Assembly: GCA_038501625.1 (NCBI GenBank)
Contig: JAZAYU010000003.1
Span: 2,297,001-2,361,000, forward strand
DNA length: 64,000 nucleotides
From: Corbicula japonica
Lineage: Eukaryota > Mollusca > Bivalvia > Venerida > Cyrenidae
Reading direction: 5' to 3'
Under the pieces are notes generated by a model. That model was given only the letters and a program-made list of their open reading frames with translations. It had not been told where the DNA came from and made no database searches. Both the position numbers and the translations under genes were made by a program. This document shows positions 25,101-37,300 of this stretch, piece by piece. Numbering within the stretch: position 1 is the stretch's first letter; each line of letters starts with the position of its first letter.

Positions 25101-26706
25101 TTAAATTTTTCACTTGCATTTATACAAGAGGCGAACGTTTAAGTTTTCTTTGATGGATCAAAATCTTTATCTAATGGATTGTGCTTTCAGACATTGAGCA
25201 GGGCTTCTTGCCATGGCTGATGGATAGAGTCACAGAGCGTCTTGAGAAATCAGAGCTTGGCCGTATGGTGCTTGACGGTCTGTTACGTGAGGTTGTCAAT
25301 AAGCGGAGGGAGGTCTATGAGAGATTAGAGCAGACGTCACAACCTGTGGGTGCCCAGGAGAAGAAAGAAGAGAAGAAGCCTGCAGCTCCTGTTACGCCAC
25401 AGGTCACCATAGAGGCTACACCACCACAAGCTGCTCCTGCCACTACTATGGAGGTAACTTCAATTTACACTATAGTCAGAGTTCTCAGTTAGGGCGCAAC
25501 ATGGGAACAGGTACCTTCAGACAGTTGATGTTAATTCTTAGTAATTATGTCATACAGTTGTTCCGGCAGCATTACTTATTGTGCATTTTCCAGTAATAGT
25601 AACACTACTGTATGCTGTCAAAATGAATTACAACATCTCCAATCAGATATGTGAAATTAATAGACAAATTAAAGTTCTTTCCAAATATGGTAACAACTGA
25701 AATGTCAAAAAATATGACTGAAAACACCTTTAACCATGACATGCCCTGTGCCCAAGATCATAAAACTAAGTCTGGAGATCAGTCTCAAATCTCAAGCATC
25801 TGATTGGCTGAAATGGCAACCAGTCGCCATTTCAGCCAATCAGATCCTTGAGATTTGAGACTGATCTCAAAACTTAGTTTTATGATCTTGGGCCCTAGTT
25901 GTCTTTAAAGTCTGTGTTTTTTATTAATTTGTTATCTTCAAATGATTGCACTTCTTAGATATACTTAATTTTTTTTTTAAACAGCTTTTACCCTTTCCTG
26001 GACAGAAACAACTTTTATTGTATGGGTGAACAGTGTAGATCTATATCAGCCAGCACATCCACGCTGTCAAGTCAGGATTTACACTGTTCTTTTAAGATTT
26101 ATTAGATTATTTCTGACCAAGAAACAAATATGGTTTTGATTAGAGGGCACAGATGTGCCAGTTGATCTGAATCTACTCGGCTAATTCACGCAATGAAACA
26201 TTTCTATATGGAGTAAATGGTTCAATAAGTTTCTACTTTTCTTCTCATTTAATGTTTTCAACTGTGGAAAATTTTGACCTCTGAAATGTAGTTGAATGTA
26301 GAATTAACACCAATCTACAACTTAAGTCAAGCTTGGATCTTCCATTTCGGCTGGTACATGTAACTTCTACATGTGTAAAACTTCTCTCCCAGGGTGTTTA
26401 TGGACCCATTATCCATCTCCATGGGTCCATAAATAATTTTACTCATTTATTAATATTTTGGCCATATGGCCTATATCAGAATTAGATCCAGATCTTTCTG
26501 GACTGCTAGCTTTCAGGGTTTAAATTCAAAAAATGACCATCAGGAATATCACTAACTTCATAGTATTGTTATAGAAAGGTATGGTATTGTGTTCAAAAGA
26601 ACACTTATAATAGAAGTATGTTTTTTGCTTGCAGGTTGCTGATGATGACAGGCCGGCTGATGATGACGAACAGCAAGCAGAGGAGGATGGAGGTGGAGAT
26701 GACTAG
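22123..26706 (+). CDS. RSPH3: Radial spoke head protein 3 homologue (7 coding exons)
   Basis: Coding exons: 22123-22238, 22904-22994, 23348-23635, 23988-24191, 24742-24904, 25191-25453 and 26635-26706. All have GT/AG borders and matching phases, giving 398 aa. RSPH3 is a dimeric A-kinase-anchoring scaffold that attaches radial spokes to axonemal doublet microtubules in motile cilia and sperm flagella. Seen: a basic N-terminus with PGTYTFASQPR and YGNIMYDRRIVRG (about 52-64), the EVKPILEVLIGKTVEQSLLE stretch (172-191) matching the amphipathic RII/Dpy-30-binding helix, a long Glu/Arg/Gln coiled coil (about 194-257), the conserved block AFAQSYLADL (258-267), and an acidic tail. The start ATG is 24 bases after a splice acceptor, so the 5' UTR is probably split. 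Length is somewhat short of human and Chlamydomonas relatives, mainly in the tail. Confidence 0.93.
25750..25893. mobile_element. Palindromic MITE, copy 1 (RSPH3 intron 6)
   Basis: A ~144-bp, almost perfectly self-complementary unit. Arms run from 'cccaagatcataaaacta' inward through 'ctcaaatctcaag' to a centre of the type 'tcagccaatcag'. Related units lie at 38241-38387, 60334-60447 and 60922-61065. It would form a long hairpin in RNA or single-stranded DNA and has no coding capacity. Confidence 0.85.
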
Positions 26707-27028
26707 ACTGTTAAACATTTAGAGAATACAATTACTACATCAGAACATACATATTTATAAAACATTTGAAGGAAATTTAGAAAACTGGATTACCTTTTAA
26801 AAGATAAATTCAATTATCATCAGTGAACTGGTCTTTTTTTCTTTTGTTTACTTGATAAGAAGTGAAGGAAAATGCATTTTTAAAATTATTAATGCTTAAG
26901 CTTTAAAATGGCTTTTAAAATAATGTAATTGAAGATAGTTAAAATTTTACAAGTAATTAAGATAGGCAATGCTATTAGTTATTAAAAATGTCATGTTTTC
27001 TGTGCCACATAAAAGTACTGATATTTGC

Positions 27029-27592
27029 AATAAATATGTAACTCTTTTATGTCTAGAGTTACATGTGTAATTATGAACATCAAATGCTTAAATGAATGGT
27101 TTGATTAAGGAATTACCTGTACTGTCAGTTTTGATTTACATGTCAAAGATACTTATAAGATTGCATTATCCTTTAATACAGATGCTTCATGTTCCCAAAC
27201 AGAGAACCAGATATTTTGATCTAATATCTTAATGCTTTCCTATGGAAATATACGTTTGGTAACATGCTATATATTTACAAGGTATATTTGAGCTTTAATT
27301 ATTTAATCTGTGATAAAAAAATATTGGGGTTGTTCATCACATGCATTTTGTTAGAAAACAGAAACTGAAGTTTTTCACTCACCTGTTAAAGCGTTCTATT
27401 TATAATTTCTAGTTATACATGTACAAGTTTTATTTCTGTCCCTATTCATTTGTTTTCAAACTACTTTCTGTTTTCTAGATAAATGCATGTACATTTGTCT
27501 TTGTTTTCTTTGTAAAAAGTACTTGTACAGAAATTTAGTTATTAGTGTTAAAATTATACATTGTATCGAAATATAATGTTACAAAAAATAAA
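27029..27592 (+). promoter_or_regulatory. Candidate poly(A) signals for RSPH3
   Basis: AATAAA hexamers occur at 27029-27034 and 27587-27592, about 320 and 880 bases after the stop codon. The second lies in an A-rich context. Which is used cannot be told from sequence. Confidence 0.45.
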
Positions 27593-27599
27593 AGCAAGA

Positions 27600-30500
27600 C
27601 TTGCAAATACTATTTATTGAAAATTTATCTTGAAAAATACATAAAATTGCTATAAAAATCCCAAGTTGCATGTTAATAAAATCAAAACATTTAAGAAAAC
27701 AACAAATAAATATACAGCGAGTTAATGGTCTTGTTTTGTCTTACAGCCTAACGCCATGGGCCAAAACTTTCAATGTCTTACCTTGCAAAAGACTTGGCGA
27801 ACCCATGTAAATTGCTATCATAATTGTGTTTTGATATAGGTTCTAATAAGAATTTTTTTTACAATAAATTGCGAGTGCATCCAAATACAAAATCTTCTTG
27901 ATTAACTTACAGACTTGGTCATATCTATTTTAATAGTCAGTACTTGGAGCTTAACTATAACTCTCGCATTTCTAGAATAACAACTCCAGTAAATCCTTAG
28001 ATTATGTAAAAGAAACAAAACAACTATTAACCAAAAAAAGTTAAAGAAGTAGCGTATATACAACCTTTGTCTGGCCCCCACTGAAATACGCATCTAACAT
28101 CTGGAACCCCTACACCAACTTACTACAAACGAGCATCTAGAAGATTGAGGCGGGCAATAAGATGGGTTAAACAAGACTATTATTATCCTCTTTCCATTGT
28201 TACATCTATGCAGGGGGAACTGGGCTAGGGGTCTCTAGAACATCGGAGACTTTATGCTAAATTAATAGTGTTCTACAAATATACTGTAACATGTGTAGCA
28301 ATAAGTCCAAGGTCAAAAATCATTCCAGACATAAAAAATATGGCATGCTGTTCCTTTTCATTATACAAAAACAATCATGAAAATTGCCTTTTTCAAACCT
28401 ATAGATATTTATCATATGTCTTTATGTATCAAACTAGTTAACACTTTTAACGTGTACTTAATCCTGCATGTAACACCCAAAAGAGGAGTTTGCAGTAACT
28501 AGAGATAGATAGGCTTATTAATATTAGACGCTTTGATACCATAAAATTGGCGTGGGGACCTCGATTTATTTACTAAAAAAATAATAAAACAATAATGAAC
28601 ATGTCAATTCTATTTATTAGGCAAAGAAATGCAACAAGCGCGACAGAAATAAGACTTAATAAACCCATTAATTTTCGGGTTGTTATCAGAGAAATTGAAC
28701 ACACAATGTCAAAACATTGTTGTTAGGTTTCAAATGGTCAAATGAAGATTGTACTGTCTACAAAACTTGTAACATTTTCCTCACTTCTTATGTGTACAAA
28801 ACATGCAATTTTCTCAAGAAAAAGGTAAGTGTTCCTGTACTGTATGAACTCTCTGTAGCCATAATTAATTGACCACTACTTATAAGTTCCGCCTTCCACT
28901 CTGCCTCTCTCAAACCATGTCGTAAATTGCTAGTCAGAATACATTTATTAATCAAACGCTCTTCAATTCCCCAAACATTAAAATTCTTATTCCATAATGT
29001 ACATATTTGGTAATTGTTTCTTATCACCATAGGTATTTCGCTCTATGAATAAATGATATTCCATTCAATTTTTAAAGAGATTTCGAAAAAAGTTCCACAA
29101 ATAGATTTACTAGTTAGATTCTTTTTCTAGTCGTTTTTAAAAACCGGAAATCTATGCTGACTTTTCTGTGAAAATGTGGGGTTATTAATGCCCTCTATAA
29201 GTAATATATTTCTCCTTCTATATCTTCCCTCCTCCCAGCAAATTCTCTCATAAGAGCGAGACCTATCGTTCCATCTGTCAAAATTCATTAGGCGAGAATG
29301 GTTTGTTGGATTGTAATGAAACACAGTGAATGTATTTAATAAGAAAAATGTTTGGCGTACATACAGTTTTCGTCCAAATCACTGCAATGCTTCAGCGTTA
29401 TTGTGTTTGATATCATTAGAAAGTCATGCGTTTGGTGCTATTAAAAAGTACTTGCCGGTAATGTGTAGTGCTATACTGATATCTACGAGGTTTGAGCTCC
29501 TGTATGTCCCAATTCATTGTAGTATGCCCATCGTTATTAAACGGTGTCCATTCTGATTGAGTCAAAATTTGGACATAAATAAGCAAAGGCCGTTCTAATT
29601 TCATTGAGACTATTTTTAAGAGATCTATATGTAAAACCACAGTATTACTTGCTATATTGCACCTGGATTGCTCTTTCAGAGATAGAGCTTTTAAGTAAAC
29701 AGTACATTTGAGGCCACACCTGACTAATTGTTACCATCAGTTAGATTGTTACCATCAGTTAGATATGACCCAGTTTGGTTATGTTCCGACAGTACTTGAC
29801 ACAAATACATGTATGTGTTACAAAAAAATATCATTTAAAATATGCATATCCCGAACCGCCACACTGTTTCATCAACAGCTAGTATTTAAGCATAGTTTTA
29901 GTAAATTAATGCGATAAGTCACGACAATAGCGCACGATGGTTAGTAAATTATCAAGCAAGTAGAGGCACAACTGCGTTTCCTTACAAAACTTTTCATTTT
30001 TTATTTTCTCCATTTATGTAAACTTATCAACACATTTTTTCATTTGATGATAAGTTTATGAGACTTTAAAGAATGGTTTGATGCCACTAGAAAATATACC
30101 GGATCGACGCGTTCTATTGTATTTCGCCTTAATTGAAACTTTGTTTTTTTATGATTTGTATGATTGGTTATATCTTAATAGGAAAGTCAAAAACTCGGCT
30201 TTCCGTCCTTTCAGAATTGATTCTCCTCACTTTTTATTGATCTTATTTATGACTTAATGTTTTGAATTGCGAATTTCTTTACTAGCAATACATATTTAAA
30301 AAAAATTAAACAGATACTGGTACAAGGAAGATAAAATAATCATATTCTGAAAAGCATGCAAGCGATGGCCAATTAGAACGTTCGGAAACTGTGTCTTAGT
30401 GGTCTATTACCTGCAAAGTATAGACTATTTAAAATCACCTGTAACTGCTTTTCATTACACTGTTCTAAATCAATGCTCATGATTATTTAACAGCAGATTT

Positions 30501-31120
30501 TAATACAAATTATAAGTTAAACATAATCACGCCCCCAATCTTCATTCAGTCTCTGCTGTTAACATCTATAATTCACAAGAGTGGCATTTCTGTTTCTTAA
30601 ATACGTACCAGTGAAAAATTGAGAAATGTATTGGCATAAGACTAATTATGCACGAAAACAATAAAATGCTTTGTCAGTGGGATTGAAAAAAATAAGTATA
30701 TAAAGTTAATTTCATAATGGTATTTCCTTTTAAATTTTAAAAGCAATATCTTGAAAGGAAAATTGCATTGTTTATGACAAAGTTTAAAATGATTACATGG
30801 GGTTTGAAAACTGTTCAATGCATAGCATTATACTTATACATTTAAATGATATATTCAAGTCCACAAGGAAGAATTAACATAAATAAAAGTTGGATTGCGA
30901 GTTGAACTAAGTTAGACAATATGAGAGGATATGTTACTAAACTCATTTAGCTGTGGTGGGAAACAAAAGATCAAGTAATTCGAAAAGGATAGACCAAGAA
31001 ATAATGGAATTTTTAATAATCAAAGTGCTGTATGCTCAAAGTATTGTGGTCTTTTATGATATTTGTTTAATTCCGTCGAATCAGACTGCTGTATTAGGTG
31101 TGCTACCAGACTAGGTCTGT
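27600..31120. other. Intergenic region between RSPH3 and the ferredoxin gene
   Basis: AT-rich, with only short frames and no recognisable exon. A 17-base phrase is tandemly duplicated at about 29734-29766. Similar ~45-bp stretches at 31043-31090 and 31121-31165 (both containing 'ttccgtcgaatc'-like phrases) lie just before the ferredoxin start codon and may include promoter sequence. No TATA box is obvious. Confidence 0.4.
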
Positions 31121-31225
31121 AGAATTGTGGTCATTTATGACTTTGGGTTATTTTCGTCGAATCTGGTTCCTGACTTGCTGCTGAGAAGGGGTCCGCTGAG
31201 AAGGGAACCAGACTTACCCGATACG

Positions 31226-31386
31226 ATGTCAAACATGTCATTCGTTGCAAGGTGTGTTATTCCAAAATTTGCACAATATATTGCAAGATCGTCCGCGTTA
31301 ACCGCAAATTATGTGCCTAGGAGGAACACTGATTGGTCTTCCCTGAGAAAAATATCCACAACGACTATAAAAACGAAACAGGAAAC
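31226..31386 (+). CDS. FDX1: Ferredoxin exon 1 (mitochondrial transit peptide)
   Basis: 53 codons plus two bases. The segment is rich in Arg, Ser, Thr and Ala with no acidic residue until the single Asp late in it, and ends KTKQE followed by AC. The donor is 'gaaac|gtaagt', a strong consensus. The two leftover bases complete a Thr codon with either alternative exon 2 (AC+G or AC+T). The open frame continues upstream to 31127, but ATG 31226 is preferred because the upstream part is a local duplication. Identification as this gene's first exon rests on phase, position and transit-peptide character. Confidence 0.8.
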
Positions 31387-34300
31387 GTAAGTAAATTTCG
31401 GATATTTCAATTTTCGGATAAACTCAATTGTGTTGAACTTCCAGGGTGTTTTCTGCCTATTTTGGGAAAAGGAGTCTGGACATTTTGGGATTTTTTTATC
31501 GACAAAAATGCCCATTTTGGGAATTTTCACATCGATAAAATAGTCCATTTTGGGAAATTTCAATATGCATTTATTTAGCTTATAAATCAGTCAATGTTTA
31601 CATTACCAATATACTTTTACCAGCTTTTTGATCTTTATTCAAACAAACATTGCAAAACTGGTAACTTGTTAGCCAACTGTTATCGGAAATAATTTTCTCA
31701 TTTAAATTACTCATTAGGTCTATATGAAATTGAAATTCTTTATAAAATAGTGAAACTGTGGCAAATTTAATGGCTAGTTAAGAGTATTAACTAAAAAGAC
31801 CAGATAAATGTAAGTTTTTACCAATACCAATACCCATACCATACCATACCATACCATACCATACCATACCATACCACTGTACTGTACTGTACTGTACCCC
31901 CACCACCCACCACCACCTCCACATACCAACACCACCACCAACAACAACTACAACAACACCAACACAAACAACAACAACACCACCAACAACAACAACACCA
32001 ACAACAACACCACCACCACCAACACCACCACCACTAACAACAACAACACCACCACCAACAACAACACCATCACCACCACCAACAACAACACCAGCACCAT
32101 TAACAACACCAACACCACCACCATTAACAACAACACCACCACCAACAACAACACCAACACCAACAACAACACCAACACCAACAACAACACCAACAACAAT
32201 ATCAACACCACCAACAACAACAACACAAACACAAACAACAAAACCACCACCATCAACAACAACAACACCACCACTTACAACAACAACACCATCACCACCA
32301 CCAACAACACCACCACCACCAACAACACCACCACCATTAATAACAACACCACCAACAACAACACCACCTCCAACAACAACAACACCACCACCAACAACAC
32401 CAACACCACCACCACCAACAACATCAACAACACCACCAACACAAACAACTACACCACCACCACCACCAACAACACCACCAATTACAACACCATCAACAAC
32501 AACAACACCACCAACACCACCACCAACAACACTAACACCACCAACAACAACACCACCAACACAAACAACTACACCACCACCACCAACAACAACACCACTA
32601 ACAACAACATCATCAACAACAACAACAACACCACCAACACCACCACCACCAACACCACCAACAACAACACCACCACCACCAACAACAACATCATCACCAC
32701 CAACAACAACACCACCACCACCAACAACACCACCAACAACAACATCAACACCACCAACACTAGCACCAACAACAACACCACCACCACCAGCAACACCAAC
32801 ACCACCACCAACAACAACACCAACAACATCAACACCACCAACAACAACAACATCAACACCACCACCAACAAGAGCAACAACAACAACACCAACAACCAAC
32901 ACCACCACCACCACCACCAGCAACAACACTACCACCACCACCACCAACAACACCAACAATGCCAACACCAACAACACCACCAACAACAACAACACCAACA
33001 ACACCACCACCAACAACAACACCAACAACAGAAACAACACCACCACCACCAACAACAACACCACCACCAACAACAGCAACCAGCATACCATACTGTACTT
33101 CACCACGCCACACAACTATAGGTGGGCAAAGATAGTGGGTTGATGGGATGGGTATGGGATCAGGGGTTTATGGGCTGGGTTGTGTAAACCCTAAAAAAAT
33201 CTACAAGAATAAATTAAGTGTAATTTATTGATTTCCTAACTTGGATTAAGAAACTTTTGTTCATGTGTGTTTGTTGGGGGTGTCATAAACTCCTGAATCA
33301 CTCCCCAGTTTAAATGAAGCCCAGTTACAATGTGCTTAATAATTCTGACTTTTCGAATAGTCGAGCGTGCAGTCGTTTCCGACTGGCTCTTGTTAAATTA
33401 TGCGGTTTATAAATGTAATAATTAAAGATAAATGGAATAAAATGCGGATTTCGTAAAAACCGACATCACCATCAACATAATTATTTTAACTTATTTAAAT
33501 CATGCAAACTGGCTTTTACCAGTGTTTTATGTTTAATGGAAAAAGTGGGGTCCACAAGTCGATTGCGTTTTCTTTAATTACACGTTATATCAGATTGAGT
33601 ACTTCAAGAAAAACGTGTACCGGTAAAAACACAGCGACCGTAATGTGTGAAAAACTCTGAAAGCCAGATTACATGTTTAAGATTCCCTTGGTAAAATCAG
33701 TGTCACCCTTAATTGGCAGCTTGGTCTCACCTGCCAAAGAGAGTCACTTGACTTAGGTTGAAAACTGAAAGCATGATGCCATGTTTGAGATTCTTATGGA
33801 ATGTTTGACAAGATATTGAGATGACATGGTCGACTCAAATTTTATTTAAAGCTTGCACATTTTGGTCAGAAGTCATTCCCACGTAATTTCACGTAAAAAA
33901 AGAAATTTAAATAAATTGGTGCATGAATGTGCGTCAGCGTTGGTTCACGGAACGTCACCGTGAATCCCCCGCGATGTCGCGCTGATAAATTTTTACTACC
34001 CCTGCAAAGCTGTGTCCGCGCCGATACGCGGACAAAATGATAATCCTGGTAGAATCGCGATGACCTCCAAGAGCTTGGCCGCGGTGATTTTCCCCAAAAA
34101 CGAAATACCGTCCGCGGTGATAGCGCGGAATCTGTTGAATCCGCGCTGCATATACTGTATTTAGATATATTTTATTCGATTTTTGTCGAAATTTCTTAAA
34201 TAAAATATGATTTCAATTGGGAAAAATGACAAATGGATATGATTGGGAACAGGGCCGTTTGCTTTGGGAACACCTCCGTTTTCCGGAGGCGAGACAGTGC

Positions 34301-37300
34301 TGAAAAACCCCTGACTTCATGGTTAACGCAAATAACAGTTGTACATTCGCGTATCTCAGATTTAATTATTTCATTTTTTTTACATTTTTATTAGAATGAT
34401 GGCACTCACGTGTATCCTACATGATGCTAATTTTTAAGAAAACAGAAAGGAAGTCTCTCCTTGACCATGCCCGGTCAAGGAGACCAAGAGTTTCCTAAAG
34501 TGCTGCAGGTCAAGGAGACTATACAGGTAGGACTGTCTCCAAGACCAACTCCAGTCAAGGAGACTATGAGGGTACTATTTTCTCCAAGACTGGCACCAGA
34601 AAAGATAATAATTAGGTTCCTTATAATTAACATCGCTGTTTGATATTGACTTTTTCGAAATTAGTTTCTAACTTTAAGCAACACTTTTGATTCTGAAAAT
34701 GACTGATTACCATGCACTCAGTCTGTAACAAATTGTAAACAAAGATCGTTTTTATGTAGGATCCTTAAATATTTGTGTACGTACCACCACATGTCAGTGA
34801 TAAGTAAAACTATGTGTTTTGATTAAAGAAATAAATTATATAATTATACAGTTAGTTGTCCGGTTCCGGTGGATGTTTCATATCTTGTGCATAAACTGTT
34901 TTATATGATCGATCTAGGAAAAGTGTTTTTTGCAAATAAGTAGGAAAATATCTCCTCTATAAAATAGAATTTTCGTTTTTTCCATTTCATTCAAAAATCG
35001 TCTGCAAATTGTTGACTTAGCGCTGTTAGCATTTAGCTAGTTCCGACGAGCATTTGTCACTTCCGGTGGAAAATGAGTCATAGGTAAAACTCATTGCTAG
35101 AGGTGCCAAAGGGGATTTCTTTTCATTGGTGCTGCTGCAACACCTTGTCAAGTCATATTTTGAACTTTTTTTCGTGAAGTAAAATACCAAAAGGACAAAA
35201 TCTGCATTTAATATCACAATGAATAGCTTAGAATTAATGTACAACACTCAGTTATTAAAGGCTACCATCACTTCTAAATCAAGCCTCCAATGGATGTTTC
35301 CTTGGAAGTTGATCTTGAGTATACCAATGTGCATGATGTAAATGCAGTTCTTGTGTGGATTCCAGCATTAAAAGAACTGCCTACAGAGCTACACAATGTT
35401 ACAAGCGACTCATGGCGATTTCTGAAGGTTGCCCGGTTCCTGAGGATTTGCTAGTTCTGGGAGATTCCGAATATTACTCACGTATTTCCGGTTGGCGGCT
35501 GTTGGCGGCGAAAGGTATGTTGACAATTTATTTTAATTTATATGTGTAGTGATTTTCAGAAACATTGATAACCATTAAGTTAATGAAATATAAATTCAAA
35601 ACATGCCAGGTATGCCAATTTTGCATGAGTGAGTCGTGATGGAAACACTTCTTTTTTGGATATTTTTCTGATCAAACATGTTCACAAATAGTTAAAATTG
35701 TTTCCTCTTTAATTTTTATAATGACAAACATGTTTGCAAGAAGCTCTTCCATTTGGTTCCTCGTCAAGAAAAATCATGAATAAATGTTAATGAACCACCG
35801 GAACTAGTCAAAGGGGGTCACCTTCATTGCACAGCAAGTTTTGTACAAGGAATCAATTTCGTCCAGCCAATATTTGTATTAATACCATCTGTAATGATTG
35901 TACATTAAAAATTGATTCAGCTTTTGCAACATAATTGACGTTTGGAATGTTGGTCTCTCGAGTATTTATAGAACGCGGTTTTCCAACACGACTCACTAAT
36001 GCAAAATTACCATACCTGGCACGTTTTGAAGTCTATTTCATAAACGTAATGTTTATCAATGTTTCTGAAAATCACTACAAATATAAATCAATGTTTGACT
36101 AAAATAATTGTCAACATACATTTCGCCGCCAACGGGCGCCAACCGGAAATACGTGAGTAATATTCGGAATCCTCCGGAACTAACAAATCCTCCGGAACCG
36201 GGCAAACAACTGTACAGTTAAAAAAAATTGAAAAATTTCAGCCTGCGAACAGACATTTTAAAAGTCATGCGTGGTCTTGTTTTCGGTATTTCAAAATTTT
36301 GACTTTAAAACTGTCATAATCTGGAATAGTTTCTCCAATTTGAAAATTGATAGACATTTTGATAACTAGCTAATGCAAATTCTGGGGAAAAACTTAAGCA
36401 CAAATATACTATTCCGACATCCATGTTTATTATTTCACATGTGAAAGCACCTGTACATAAAAGAAACAAACAAACACTTAAACAAAAAATTTAATCGAAT
36501 TTTCGATTGCGTCTAATGTGCAAGTTTAAACACAATTTATGACTTGGTAATTATAGTATCGAGCATGAATTCTGGAACTGGTCAAGGAGAAAATAAAACC
36601 CTTATAGTTTCTCTTGCTGGTATACTACCAGTATAGTCTGGGTCTCCTCGACCTGACCCGGTCAAGTAGACACTTCCAAACAGAAAAGGTTAAATTTGGC
36701 AAAGTGCAACCTGGGCTGACAGTGGTTATACATATACATGTAGTTGATATAGTTGTAGAAGACACAGGGTGGGGAATCACGTGACAAAGACATGGCTGCC
36801 AACCAAAAAAATCGCAAAAATGGAAAAGGATAGGGAACGCTGGCCGCGACATATTAGAGATATAACAAATTTTTCATGCAACAATCGGCTCACTTACGAA
36901 AACTTGCCAGAAGAACGATTTCATCAAAATCCAAGTGTACCCTATCCCCGAGCAATTCAAGCTGACAAACACTGTACATGAAATACCGCATAAACTACAG
37001 AAGCGGGCAAAATTTGGAATACACCATGCAATCTGTCTTTGTGTACGGGGTACTTTAGTGTTTATTTCATTTAAAATGGTCCAGGAATAAGCGAGAAACA
37101 AGTAAAAACTTACCTCGAACAGAGAGATTTTTTTGGTTGGTGGCCATGTTTTTGTCACGTGATTCCCCACCATGAGCCAGATTGTCATTGACAATTAACT
37201 TAGGGTTCTTCAGGATTTTCTTCATTAATATTTACACTACATATATTATGTGAAAATTGTTATGGGGTTATTTTGTATGGAATTATAAATCAAGAATGTG

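Noticed and set aside
31787..33115. 442-codon minus-strand open frame of Val, Gly and Leu, plus companions in the other frames
   Set aside because: It lies entirely over the ACC/ACA simple repeat, and every minus-strand frame is open for the same trivial reason.
35355..35549. Possible first exon of the ferredoxin gene (open frame followed by GTATGT)
   Set aside because: The open frame leaves one base at the donor, while both exon 2 alternatives need two. The frame with the right phase has stops. The segment is half of an inverted repeat, and exon 31226-31386 fits phase and transit-peptide character.
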